Assembly (NCBI GenBank): GCA_018434685.1
Contig: JAHDOV010000004.1
Span: 536,808-600,807 of the forward strand
Direction: 5' to 3'
Source of the DNA: Deltaproteobacteria bacterium
GTDB taxonomy: Bacteria; Desulfobacterota; Desulfomonilia; UBA1062
DNA length: 64,000 nt
Shown here: piece after piece, positions 49,951-58,431 of the stretch
Position numbering within the stretch: the first letter of the stretch is position 1
How the letters are laid out: the number at the start of each line of letters is the position of its first letter
Notes under the pieces: model-generated
What the model was told of the DNA's origin: nothing
What the model saw: the letters and a program-made list of their open reading frames with translations, nothing else
The model's database searches: none
Position numbers and translations under genes: made by a program

Positions 49951-52024
49951 CTTTTGCTGCTTTTACTTCCTCCACGAGTTTTTCCTGGATGTTGTAGGGA
50001 ACCGGATCCATACGTGCGAAGCTCATGGTGTAGGTTCCCCGTGCAGAGGTAATGGAGGTGAGCGTCGGTGCATAGGTGAGGATCTCCGCGAGGGGCACCT
50101 GGGCCTTGAGTTCCTGGTACTTGCCCCGGGCGTTCATGCCTTCGATCTTGGCCCTCCTGCTGTTGAGGTCGCCCATGACGTCGCCCATGCAGTCTTCCGG
50201 GACCACGACGGTGATGTCCATGATGGGCTCGAGCAGGATGGGTCTGCACTCGTCCAGGGCCTTCTTCATAGCCAGTGAGCCTGCTATCTTGAATGCCATT
50301 TCCGAGGAGTCGACATCGTGGTACGATCCGAAGTACAGGCTCACCCGGACATCCACCACGGGGTTGCCCGTGAGCGGGCCGCTGGCCATGGCGTCGATAA
50401 CGCCCTTCTCGACTGCAGGGATGTATGTTTTTGGGATTACCCCCCCGACGATGCTGTTGACGAATTCGAAGCCCTTTCCGCGCTCCAGGGGTTCCACCTC
50501 GATCCATGCATCGCCGTACTGCCCGTGGCCGCCGGTCTGCTTCTTGTGCTTGCCCTGCACCTTGGCAGAGGCGGTGATGGTTTCCTTGTAGGGGACCCTC
50601 GGGGTCTTGAGCTCTACCTCGACCCCGAACCTTCTCTTGAGCCGGTCGACCGCGATCTCGATGTGGAGCTGTCCGAGGCCCGAGAGGATAAATTCCCCGG
50701 TCTGATCGTCACGGTAGACCTTCAGGACAGGGTCTTCGTCCATGAGCTTCTGAAATGCCGGGAGGATCTTTTCGACATCGGCCTTGGTTTTCGGGCTGAC
50801 AGCCATGTTCATGATGGTTTCGGGGAAGGCGGGATTCTGCAGCGTGAAGTTCAACGATTCACCCAGGAGGGTATCTCCTGTCTTGGTTTCCTTGAGCTTT
50901 GCAACGGCAAAGATATCACCCGGGCCCACCTGCTCGATGGGTTTCTGTGCCTTGCCTTCCAGCAGGAAGATGGAGCCGATCCGTTCTTTCACGCCCCGGG
51001 AGGCATTGACGAAGTTCGAATCCGGGGTGAGGGTTCCGGAAAAGCACCGGATGATGCTGAGTGCTCCCGTATAGGGGTCGCTCATGGTCTTGAAGACGTA
51101 GCCGCAGAAGATCTCATCTTCCTCGGGTTTGATTTCGCGGGTCTTGCCGTCTTTGCTCTTGAGCACGGGCATTTCGCGGTCTTTCGGGCTCAGGCAGGAA
51201 GCGTTGATGAAATCCATGAGCGGCTGCACACCCATGTTCAGCAGTGCAGAGCCGGCGAAGACGGGAAGGAATTGGCCCTTTGCCAGGCCTGCAGCCAGTG
51301 CGGAGGCAAGTTCATCGGAACTGAGCGTTTCACCCTCGAGGTATTTTTCCATGAGGGTATCGTCAACCTCGGCAAGGTCTTCCACTACCTTGCTGTAAAC
51401 CTCTTCCATGCTGTCGAGCATGTCGGCCGGGACATCTGCCTCGGTGAACGAGCCGGATCCGTCTTTTTCATAGAGGTAGGCCTTTTTCTTCAGGACGTCT
51501 ATGACGCCTTTGAAGCTGTCTTCCGCGCCGATGGGCATGGTCAGGACGAGGGGTTTTATCTCGAAGATCTCTAAGATGTCTGTAAGTACCTGATCAAAGT
51601 CGGCCCGCTCCCGGTCCATCTTGTTCACAAAGCACAGCCGTGCGAGTCCCTCGGCGCTGGCCTTTGACCAGAGATTTTCGGAATGGGGTTTTATGGAGTC
51701 TATGGCATCGATGACGAACAGGGCATTGTCACAGGATTTCAGGCCGAGAATGGCCTCCGAAGAAAAATTGTTGTCTCCGGGTGTGTCCACGAAGAAGACC
51801 CCGGTATTCTTCCACTTATAATTATGCAGTGCGCTGAAAACAGACGACTGCCGTTTCAGCTCTTCAGGCTCGAAATCCAGGACAGAATTCCCGTCGAGCA
51901 CCTTACCCAGTCTGGTGGTTGCCTTTGCGTTGAACAGGAATGCCTCGGCCAGTGATGTCTTTCCCGATCCGGATTGAGATAGAATGATTACGTCCCTTAG
52001 ATTCTCCGTATGATATCTCCTCAT
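49940..52024 (-). CDS. Elongation factor G paralogue with altered G motifs
   Basis: The full EF-G layout is present (694 aa): a GTPase domain with P loop SGSGKTSL, NKMDR, and domains II to V including RVSLYFGSYHDVDSSEMAFKIAGSLAMKKAL and PLAEILTYAPTLTSITSARGTYTM. The usual GHVDHGKT is replaced by SQSGSGKT, and DTPGH by DTPGDNNF, so the GTP-hydrolysis histidine is missing. Such EF-G2-type paralogues are thought to act in recycling or stress, not in general translocation. It has its own promoter (52064-52091). Confidence 0.87.
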   Translation of the reverse strand: MRRYHTENLRDVIILSQSGSGKTSLAEAFLFNAKATTRLGKVLDGNSVLDFEPEELKRQSSVFSALHNYKWKNTGVFFVDTPGDNNFSSEAILGLKSCDNALFVIDAIDSIKPHSENLWSKASAEGLARLCFVNKMDRERADFDQVLTDILEIFEIKPLVLTMPIGAEDSFKGVIDVLKKKAYLYEKDGSGSFTEADVPADMLDSMEEVYSKVVEDLAEVDDTLMEKYLEGETLSSDELASALAAGLAKGQFLPVFAGSALLNMGVQPLMDFINASCLSPKDREMPVLKSKDGKTREIKPEEDEIFCGYVFKTMSDPYTGALSIIRCFSGTLTPDSNFVNASRGVKERIGSIFLLEGKAQKPIEQVGPGDIFAVAKLKETKTGDTLLGESLNFTLQNPAFPETIMNMAVSPKTKADVEKILPAFQKLMDEDPVLKVYRDDQTGEFILSGLGQLHIEIAVDRLKRRFGVEVELKTPRVPYKETITASAKVQGKHKKQTGGHGQYGDAWIEVEPLERGKGFEFVNSIVGGVIPKTYIPAVEKGVIDAMASGPLTGNPVVDVRVSLYFGSYHDVDSSEMAFKIAGSLAMKKALDECRPILLEPIMDITVVVPEDCMGDVMGDLNSRRAKIEGMNARGKYQELKAQVPLAEILTYAPTLTSITSARGTYTMSFARMDPVPYNIQEKLVEEVKAAKDAK

Positions 52025-52063
52025 CTGTCCTCCCTTTGATTACCTGTTTCTAGAGCATAGGCT

Positions 52064-52091
52064 ATTATCTGAAAATAGGGGACCAAGTCAA
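52064..52091 (-). promoter_or_regulatory. Sigma-70 promoter of the EF-G paralogue operon
   Basis: On the minus strand TTGACT (52086-52091) and GATAAT (52064-52069) are 16 bases apart. The start codon is about 40 bases away and is preceded by GGGAGG. Confidence 0.6.
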
Positions 52092-52322
52092 GCAATTGCT
52101 GAGGTATCCAAGGCGAGTATTTATGCCGATAAACGGTGCATGGGCGTGCCTGTGACCGCCATGGGCAGGAAGATGTTACCCCCCCTGATACGCACCGGAA
52201 TCGGGGGGTGTCGTATCCGGCCATGCCCTGCATGCCCGGAGCCGGTGGGTGCAGTGCGGGCGCGGTGGAAAACCGGCATTCGATGGCTGCCTGCCGGTAT
52301 AGGAAGCGGGAGCATGTCAGGA
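52092..52322. other. Non-coding region between divergent EF-G and holB genes
   Basis: No gene is seen. ACCCCCC (52179-52185) pairs with GGGGGGT (52203-52209) in a possible hairpin; GGGCATGG-type stretches follow. No RNA family was recognised. Confidence 0.4.
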
Positions 52323-52351
52323 TTGCCCCATGATGGTACTTGGTATATGAT
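52323..52351 (+). promoter_or_regulatory. Sigma-70 promoter of holB
   Basis: TTGCCC (52323-52328) and TATGAT (52346-52351) are exactly 17 bases apart. The expected transcript start falls at about 52358, only two bases before the holB ATG, which predicts a leaderless or nearly leaderless mRNA. Confidence 0.55.
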
Positions 52352-52359
52352 GGGTTCCC

Positions 52360-53295
52360 ATGTGGAAGGATATCCTCGGTCATACCAGCCAGAAAGAGCT
52401 CCTGAAGGGCTACCTTGCAATGGATAAGGTGCCGCATGCATTCCTGTTTTCCGGTCCCATGGGGCTCGGGAAAACAAGGGTGGCCATTGAATTCTTCAAG
52501 GCGCTCAACTGTCTGGAGCGGCCCGGCGATCCGTGCGATGCCTGCAGAAACTGCGTGAAGGCGAACAGCCTCTCACACCCCGACCTCGTCATGCTCGGGG
52601 CGGATGAGGGCTGGATACAGGTGAAAGAGGTGAGGGCCGTGATCGGTGATATCGCGCTCAAGCCTTTCGAGGCCAGAACGAGGGTCATCATCATGGAACC
52701 GGCGGAACGGCTGAACAAGGCAAGCGCGAATGCCATCCTCAAGACCCTGGAGGAACCGCCGCAGGGGACGGCGATCATCCTCGTCAGCCATAAACCGACC
52801 CTGCTGCTGCCTACCATTGTCTCGCGGTGCCAGATCATCAGGTTTACCCCGCTCGATACCTCCGAGATCACCGGTTCGTGTGTCGATCCAGCACTGCTGA
52901 GGCTTGCCGCGGGCTCCATCGGGGCCCTGCCGAATCTCGACGGGGAGGATAGTGCCTACATCAGGGGCGAGATGGTCAACATCGTTCAGGGAGGCGATCC
53001 CTTTGACCTCCTGGGCAGGTACTTTTCCGGGGCAAATGCGTCAAAGGATGCAGCAGCGACCGTTCTGATCGTTGCGGAGTCCATCCTCAGGGATATCCTC
53101 GTGCTGTACAACGGGGGAGATCAGATAATCAGTGAAGAGCTGAGGGCCTTTCCCGTACGGCAGATGAGTCTGGCTGGCATCGAGGACATAGCACGCTGCA
53201 TCCATGAGACCAGGCGGGGTATGGACGAGAACATCACGCTCAAGGTCGCCATGGCCGAACTGCTCATCATGCTCAGGGACTCTGCTGTCGCCTGA
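52360..53295 (+). CDS. holB: DNA polymerase III delta' subunit
   Basis: The 311-residue protein has the clamp-loader features: FLFSGPMGLGKTRVAIEF (Walker A), a zinc module with CDACRNC, HPDLVML, LNKASANAILKTLEEPP (sensor region) and SRCQIIRFTPL. It is the delta' subunit that starts clamp opening. There is no good ribosome-binding site before ATG 52360, but the alignment to the family starts here (WKDILGHTSQKELL). A sigma-70 promoter lies immediately upstream. Confidence 0.92.
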   Translation: MWKDILGHTSQKELLKGYLAMDKVPHAFLFSGPMGLGKTRVAIEFFKALNCLERPGDPCDACRNCVKANSLSHPDLVMLGADEGWIQVKEVRAVIGDIALKPFEARTRVIIMEPAERLNKASANAILKTLEEPPQGTAIILVSHKPTLLLPTIVSRCQIIRFTPLDTSEITGSCVDPALLRLAAGSIGALPNLDGEDSAYIRGEMVNIVQGGDPFDLLGRYFSGANASKDAAATVLIVAESILRDILVLYNGGDQIISEELRAFPVRQMSLAGIEDIARCIHETRRGMDENITLKVAMAELLIMLRDSAVA

Positions 53296-53337
53296 TCCTG
53301 CATGTTCACCTCGGGGCAGAGACGTGGCCGGATGAGG

Positions 53338-54036
53338 CTACAGCGGCCGGTTCCATTTCGATTTCCGGGGTCTTTTCCTCAGGAGGACATACAGTGCCCC
53401 GGTTCCCCCATCGCAGGGACGGGCCGAACAGAAGGCAAGGACGAGGTGGGAAAGGCTGCCCCTGGTGAGCCAGCGGACAACGTGCTCTTTGAGGACCGGT
53501 CCCTGGCTCGAGGTGAGACCGCGGCCATGAATGACGAGGAGGCCCCGGTACCCCATGGCATGGGCGTTTGAGAGAAAAGAACTCAGCGCTGATTGCGCCT
53601 CTGATATGATGTGTCCGTGGAGGTCTAAGTGGGCCTGGATGGACATCTCGCCGGCCTTGAGCTTTTTGAGTACGGCATGGTCCAGCGTCACGACATGTCC
53701 TTCCAGGTATTCTCCCGTGCAGGTGACATCAAAGCGAGCCTTGCCGTCCACGAGTGCCTGCAGGGTCTGCACGACCTCGTTGTCCTGGTGGCGGATGGTT
53801 TCCCTGATGGACTCTACAATGCTCCCGGCATCAACGGGCTCAGGGACGATGCAGTCGCTCTCGATGGGCCGTACCCCGTCCATGGCGTGCAGAAACAGCT
53901 CTGTATTGTTCGCCGGTGGTTTCTTCTTCGCCGGGGTCTGCGCCGGAGGCGGTTGCTTCTCCGTGCGCTCTTTCTTTATCGCGATGCCCTTGAGTTTCGA
54001 AAAGGGTCTGTGGAAAGGTTCATCCGATTTTGCCAT
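53338..54036 (-). CDS. Smr domain protein
   Basis: The C-terminal 85 residues form an Smr domain: QAHLDLHGHIISEAQSAL, LLVIHGRG (HGRG core) and VVRWLTRGS, ending in FCSARPCDGGTGALYVLLRKRP. The N-terminal about 120 residues are low-complexity and basic, with a PPPAQTPAKKKPPA segment. Smr domains are RNA or DNA endonuclease-like modules seen in MutS2 and ribosome-collision rescue factors. ATG 54036 has AAGGAT upstream. A terminator-like hairpin lies between promoter and start, so attenuation is likely. Confidence 0.87.
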   Translation of the reverse strand: MAKSDEPFHRPFSKLKGIAIKKERTEKQPPPAQTPAKKKPPANNTELFLHAMDGVRPIESDCIVPEPVDAGSIVESIRETIRHQDNEVVQTLQALVDGKARFDVTCTGEYLEGHVVTLDHAVLKKLKAGEMSIQAHLDLHGHIISEAQSALSSFLSNAHAMGYRGLLVIHGRGLTSSQGPVLKEHVVRWLTRGSLSHLVLAFCSARPCDGGTGALYVLLRKRPRKSKWNRPL

Positions 54037-54050
54037 ATATCCTTCATAAC

Positions 54051-54090
54051 AAAAAAAAGAGGCCCACTCAACAAGAGGTGGTAGTGGGCC
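54051..54090 (-). promoter_or_regulatory. Terminator-like hairpin in the leader of the Smr gene (possible attenuator)
   Basis: On the minus strand GGCCCACT (complement of 54083-54090) pairs with AGTGGGCC (complement of 54061-54068) over a 14-base loop, then TC and eight T's (complement of 54051-54058). The T run ends seven bases before the AAGGAT ribosome-binding site of the Smr gene. There is no other minus-strand gene upstream, so the structure would control only this gene. Confidence 0.65.
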
Positions 54091-54111
54091 CAAAAAGGAG
54101 GTCTATAGCCC

Positions 54112-54139
54112 TTGAAAGATATGCTATAGGCTATATACC
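54112..54139 (+). promoter_or_regulatory. Possible promoter of the LysR gene
   Basis: TTGAAA (54112-54117) and TATACC (54134-54139) are spaced 16 bases apart. The intergenic DNA is A+T-rich and shared with the divergent Smr leader, so a LysR-type operator could act here; no single site stands out. Confidence 0.3.
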
Positions 54140-54222
54140 TTATATCGGGGCGCACTTTTATATGTCAAATACAATTATCTTATGATATGCTTAAAGAAAA
54201 GTAAATTAATACAAGGTGTTTT

Positions 54223-55146
54223 ATGAATATACATCAGGTTCACATCTTCAATATCGCAGCAAAGACACTGAGTATTACCAAGACGGCCAAGAAGATGCAC
54301 CTCTCGCAACCGTCGGTCAGTATCCAGATAAAAGATCTCGAAGACTCTCTGAACGTCAAGCTCTTCGAGCGTATAAACCGGAAGATCACCCTGACCGATG
54401 CCGGCAAGGTGTTCTATTCCTATTCGGAAAAGCTGCTGAATCTCATCGATGAAATCAATGCCGTCATGAATGAGTTCAGCTCCGGAGACGTGGGCAAGCT
54501 CGTGCTGGGCACGTCGAACACGATCGGCATCTACGTGCTGCCAAAATACCTCGGGCTCTTCAAGGAGCTCTACCCCAAGGCCGAGATCTCCCTGATGATC
54601 CTCAACCGGCAGGAGGCCCTGGAACAGTGCATTTCCGGGGAGCTCGATTTTGCCTTTCTCCAGGACCCGCCGAAACACCCGGACCTCAATGCCGAGTTTT
54701 ACATGAAGGACGAACTGGTGATCGTCTGTTCCCCGAAACACCGGTGGGCAGGCAGGGACCATCTCACCATCAAGATGCTGGTCTCCGAACCGGAGCAGAT
54801 CATCTTGAGGGAGGAGGGATCGGGCACCAGGGGGCTGATCGAATATGTTCTCAAGCGGTACGGGATCGAGCGCAGGGTTACCATGGAGATGAGCTCTTCG
54901 GAGGGAATCAAGCGGGCTGTCGAGGCGAATCTGGGGGTTGCGGTACTCTCCAAGAATGTCATCAAGACCGAGCTGAGAAACAAGAGTCTCGTGGCCATTG
55001 ATATCAAGGATCTCAACACCAAGAGGGATTTTTATCTCGTGCACAACAAGAAGCGAAAGTTCATGCCGCTCATGGAAAAGTTCTATGAATTCATTCTGGA
55101 AAAGCGCTCGGAGCTGGAAGGCCTGAACCAGGGGCCGATCGAATAA
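54223..55146 (+). CDS. LysR family transcriptional regulator, CysB/Cbl-like group
   Basis: The N-terminal winged HTH has HIFNIAAKTLSITKTAKKMHLSQPSVSIQIKDLEDSL and LFERINRKITLTDAG. The effector domain follows, with GKLVLGTSNTIGIYVLPKYLGLFKELYPKAEISL and SEGIKRAVEANLGVAVLSKNV. The length of 307 aa is typical. These features identify a LysR activator or repressor, but not its ligand. Overlap with the CysB-like group is a weak impression. The Smr gene is divergent; the MscS gene converges downstream with only six bases between stop codons. Confidence 0.93.
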   Translation: MNIHQVHIFNIAAKTLSITKTAKKMHLSQPSVSIQIKDLEDSLNVKLFERINRKITLTDAGKVFYSYSEKLLNLIDEINAVMNEFSSGDVGKLVLGTSNTIGIYVLPKYLGLFKELYPKAEISLMILNRQEALEQCISGELDFAFLQDPPKHPDLNAEFYMKDELVIVCSPKHRWAGRDHLTIKMLVSEPEQIILREEGSGTRGLIEYVLKRYGIERRVTMEMSSSEGIKRAVEANLGVAVLSKNVIKTELRNKSLVAIDIKDLNTKRDFYLVHNKKRKFMPLMEKFYEFILEKRSELEGLNQGPIE

Positions 55147-55152
55147 GGCCTG

Positions 55153-56193
55153 TTACTGCTCGGAGACGTTTTCCACGTGTACGGTCCTGATGGGGAAGGG
55201 TATCACGATGTTTTCCCGGTTGAATCTCCGGTGCAGCCTCTTGATGAACTCGTGTTTTACCAGGTACATGTTCGCTACTTCCCCGGCCCGCATGATGACC
55301 GTCAGGTCGATGCTGAAATCGTTGAAGGTGTGATACCTGATCAGGGGCTCGTATGAGGTGATCCCCGCGACGTCCCGCATCGTCTCCCGTGCCACTTCCG
55401 CAGCCACCCGCTCCACCTGGTCGAGGTCGCTGTCATAGCTGACCCCGACCTGGACCTTCACGGCGATCTCCTTCTGGGGGAGATAATAGTTCGTGATGAC
55501 CGCATCGGCGAGCTTGGAATTCGGGATGAGGACGGTATTGTTGGCAAAGGTGCGGATGCTCGTGTTCCGCCACGTGATATCGCTTACATAACCCTCGTCG
55601 CCGTTGTCGAGCTTCACGAAGTCGCCTGGTTTGAGCTGGTTTGAGGCGATGATCTGTATGCCGGAAAACAGGTTGGCCAGGGTACCCTGCAGGGCCAGGG
55701 CAACGGCAAGGCCGCCGACACCGAGGGTGGTGAGGACCGGCGTGATGGAGATGTCGAGCGACTGGAGGATCATGAGGGCGCCCACGATGAAGACGACCCA
55801 TTTGGAGAAGCTTACCAGGAGAGAGGTGGAGTGGGACTCGTCCGGGGTCTTTCCCAGGTAAACCCTGATCATCTCGGAGCATATCCGGGAAACGACCAAG
55901 GTGGCAGTGGCTATGGCCAGGATCAGCAGCGTTTTGCCCACATTGTTCCTGATGACCGGCGCGATCTCCAGGATGTGATTCGCGAGAAAGAGCCCGGCCA
56001 GTACGGACCACGGGAGGATCATCCCGGAGACGGCCTCGACGAGGATATCATCCCATTTCCACGAGGTCTTCAGGGCGAAGGTGCGCAGCGAGGACATGAC
56101 CCATCGGCGGACAATGAGCCCCGCAAGCCAGAAGACAAACATCACCCCGGCAAAGATGGCCAGATCCTGCACAATCTGTGTATCAATCCTCAT
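55153..56193 (-). CDS. MscS family mechanosensitive channel
   Basis: Three to four membrane helices at the N-terminus end in the pore helix GVGGLAVALALQGTLANLFSGIQIIA, followed by the beta domain (LKPGDFVKLDNGDEGYVSDITWRNTSIRT, then NNTVLIPNSKLADAVITNY) and a mixed C-terminal domain. At 346 residues it is a mid-sized MscS homologue that opens under membrane tension to release osmolytes. The gene converges with the LysR gene, with no terminator between. Confidence 0.93.
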   Translation of the reverse strand: MRIDTQIVQDLAIFAGVMFVFWLAGLIVRRWVMSSLRTFALKTSWKWDDILVEAVSGMILPWSVLAGLFLANHILEIAPVIRNNVGKTLLILAIATATLVVSRICSEMIRVYLGKTPDESHSTSLLVSFSKWVVFIVGALMILQSLDISITPVLTTLGVGGLAVALALQGTLANLFSGIQIIASNQLKPGDFVKLDNGDEGYVSDITWRNTSIRTFANNTVLIPNSKLADAVITNYYLPQKEIAVKVQVGVSYDSDLDQVERVAAEVARETMRDVAGITSYEPLIRYHTFNDFSIDLTVIMRAGEVANMYLVKHEFIKRLHRRFNRENIVIPFPIRTVHVENVSEQ

Positions 56194-56329
56194 GCATCAC
56201 CCCGGTCTTGAACTAGCACAGAAACAGGCCATGGGCAAAGCCTTTTTGGCGATGATAATATGATAAGACGACGTCAATAACATTAACATATTCAATGCGT
56301 TATGAACATCAAAAAAATACTATCTTTTC
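56194..56329. other. Intergenic region upstream of the MscS gene and por operon
   Basis: A short A+T-rich divergent region containing the MscS promoter (no clear match seen) and the start of the por operon regulatory region. No gene is present. Confidence 0.4.
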
Positions 56330-56358
56330 TTGACAGTCCCGGGGCAGGATGATATGAA
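56330..56358 (+). promoter_or_regulatory. Sigma-70 promoter of the por-nuo operon
   Basis: TTGACA (56330-56335) and TATGAA (56353-56358) are separated by exactly 17 bases. The ribosome-binding site GAGGAG stands 8 bases before the first start codon. Confidence 0.65.
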
Positions 56359-56389
56359 TCACCATTCAGAATCTTTTCGAGGAGCACAT

Positions 56390-56941
56390 ATGCTGGAAAT
56401 CAGATTGCATGGTAGAGGCGGACAGGGAGCGGTCACCTCGGCAGAGCTGGTGGCTATTGCAGCGATAAACAAAGGCAATTTCGCTCAGGCTTTCCCCAGC
56501 TTCGGCCCTGAGCGCCGGGGCGCGCCGGTGGTTGCCTTCTGCAGGGTTGACGACAAGAAGATCAACATCCGGGCAAAGGTCTATCATCCTGATGTGGTCA
56601 TTGTCCTGGACCCCGGGCTTCTGACCCTTATCGACCCCACCGAAGGCATGAATGAGAATGGAATCCTGATCCTGAACACGAAGAAGGCCCCCGGGGATAT
56701 AGCTGCGCTGGCCGGGAAGTCTGTCCGGGTGGTCACGGTGGATGCGAATACGATTGCACTGGAGGAGTTGGGACGACCCATCGTGAACACGACCATGCTG
56801 GGGGCCTTTATCAGGGCAACCGGTCTGATCGATATCGAGGATATCAGGGAGCCGCTCATGGAACGATTTGGTTCCAAGCTCGGATCTCGGAATATGAAGG
56901 CCCTTGAGCGGGCGTATAACGAGGTTTTCATTAAGGAGTAG
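56390..56941 (+). CDS. porC: 2-oxoacid:ferredoxin oxidoreductase, gamma subunit
   Basis: The 183-residue protein has the gamma-domain motif GRGGQGAVTSAELVAIAAINKG and the FGPERRGAPVVAFCRV segment typical of PorC/PorG. It is one of four subunits of pyruvate:ferredoxin oxidoreductase in the split archaeal/anaerobe form. The porC-porD-porA-porB order follows. ATG 56390 is chosen because it begins the conserved sequence; GAGGAG lies 8 bases before. Confidence 0.93.
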   Translation: MLEIRLHGRGGQGAVTSAELVAIAAINKGNFAQAFPSFGPERRGAPVVAFCRVDDKKINIRAKVYHPDVVIVLDPGLLTLIDPTEGMNENGILILNTKKAPGDIAALAGKSVRVVTVDANTIALEELGRPIVNTTMLGAFIRATGLIDIEDIREPLMERFGSKLGSRNMKALERAYNEVFIKE

Positions 56942-56945
56942 AACC

Positions 56946-57239
56946 ATGGCAAAACCTATGGAACAGATAAAATGGCAGGAGCTGGAAGTCGGGTCCGTGG
57001 TCGTGGAGGTGGGCAACGCCCTGGAGTACGAGACAGGAACCTGGCGGTCGGAAAAACCGGTCGTCAACAAGACGCAGTGCATCAAGTGCGGGGTGTGCTG
57101 GCTGTTCTGCCCGGATGCCTGTATCGTGAAGGCCCCGGAGGGACATTTCGAGGCGAATCTCACCTACTGCAAGGGGTGCGGTATCTGTGCCAAGGAGTGT
57201 CCGGTCGGCTGTATCACCATGACGGGCGAGGAGGAATGA
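56946..57239 (+). CDS. porD: 2-oxoacid:ferredoxin oxidoreductase, delta (ferredoxin) subunit
   Basis: The 97-residue protein contains two 4Fe-4S motifs, CIKCGVCWLFCPDAC and CKGCGICAKECPVGC. It is the electron-accepting delta subunit of the four-subunit enzyme. The ATG is four bases after the porC stop and the porA ATG follows after three bases, so all are in one operon. Confidence 0.95.
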   Translation: MAKPMEQIKWQELEVGSVVVEVGNALEYETGTWRSEKPVVNKTQCIKCGVCWLFCPDACIVKAPEGHFEANLTYCKGCGICAKECPVGCITMTGEEE

Positions 57240-57242
57240 TAA

Positions 57243-58421
57243 ATGGCTAAGGTACGAAAGGGTATAGAAGTTTCCATTGCCATGGCAGACGCCGTCGCGC
57301 AGGCCAATGTGGATGTCATAGCTGCCTATCCCATTACGCCACAGACACATATCGTCGAACACCTCGCGGAGATCGTAGCAAATGGCGAGCTCGATGCGGA
57401 ATTTGTCCCGGTGGACAGCGAGCATTCCGCCATGAGCGTATGCTGCGGGTCTGCGGCGGTAGGTGCACGGACCTTCACCTCGACGAGTTCCCAGGGGCTC
57501 GCGCTCATGGCCGAGATATTCATCATCTCCGCTGCCATGAGGCTCCCCATCGTGATGGCGCTGGCGAACAGATCGCTGTCCAGTCCGCTTTCCATCTGGA
57601 ACGACCACACGGACACCATGCTGGTGAGGGATGCGGGGTGGATCCATATCTTCGTGGAGAACGGGCAGGAATCCTACGACAACATCTTCACGGCTTTCAG
57701 GATTGCAGAAGACCCGGAGGTCATGCTCCCGGTTGCGGTGAACTTCGACGGGTTCATCCTCACCCACATGATCGAACCCATCGAGTATGAGGATGATGAG
57801 ACCATTGCGGCATATCTGCCCAAGTTCCAGATGAAGAATACCCTGCATCCGGATCATCCGGTCTCCATGGGCTGTTTCGGCATGCCGGAGATCTATACGG
57901 AGGCACAGATGCAGCGTGAGAGCGCGATCCGGGAGTCCTACCCGGTGATCCTGAAGGCATGGGACGAGTGGGGCAAGCTCACCGGGAGACACTATCGTCC
58001 CGTGGAGACCTATCGGACCGAAGATGCCGATTACTGCATCGTGACCATGGGTTCCTACGGAGAAACCGCCATGGAAGTGGTCGATTCCCTCAGGCAGGAA
58101 GGTGAAAAGGTGGGCGTGGTAAAGATCCGTCTGTGGCGGCCGTTCCCGAATGAAGAGTTCTGCAGGGCCGTCCTGGGGAAGAAATCGCTCGTCGTTCTGG
58201 ACAGGGCCATCAGCTTTGGCGGACCTGGCGGGCCGGTTGCATCCGAGCTGCGCTCGGCGCTGTATCAGAAAGAGGGTGCCCCCGTGATCGTGAACACGGT
58301 GGCCGGACTGGCGGGCAGAGACGTGTCCCGCAATGATTTCAGAAAGATCATCCTGGAAGGCAAGGCCAAGGCGCAGCGGGGTGAGACCGAAGGGTTCGAC
58401 CTCTACGGCCTGAGAGGATAA
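57243..58421 (+). CDS. porA: 2-oxoacid:ferredoxin oxidoreductase, alpha subunit
   Basis: The 392-residue protein has the PorA features AAYPITPQTHIVEHLAE, EFVPVDSEHSAM and VVKIRLWRPFP. It binds part of the substrate and CoA and pairs with PorB. The PITPQT motif and the LWRPFP motif favour pyruvate or 2-oxoisovalerate over indolepyruvate; pyruvate is the best guess. It lies between porD and porB with short gaps. Confidence 0.93.
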   Translation: MAKVRKGIEVSIAMADAVAQANVDVIAAYPITPQTHIVEHLAEIVANGELDAEFVPVDSEHSAMSVCCGSAAVGARTFTSTSSQGLALMAEIFIISAAMRLPIVMALANRSLSSPLSIWNDHTDTMLVRDAGWIHIFVENGQESYDNIFTAFRIAEDPEVMLPVAVNFDGFILTHMIEPIEYEDDETIAAYLPKFQMKNTLHPDHPVSMGCFGMPEIYTEAQMQRESAIRESYPVILKAWDEWGKLTGRHYRPVETYRTEDADYCIVTMGSYGETAMEVVDSLRQEGEKVGVVKIRLWRPFPNEEFCRAVLGKKSLVVLDRAISFGGPGGPVASELRSALYQKEGAPVIVNTVAGLAGRDVSRNDFRKIILEGKAKAQRGETEGFDLYGLRG

Positions 58422-58431
58422 GGAGTAAGCT

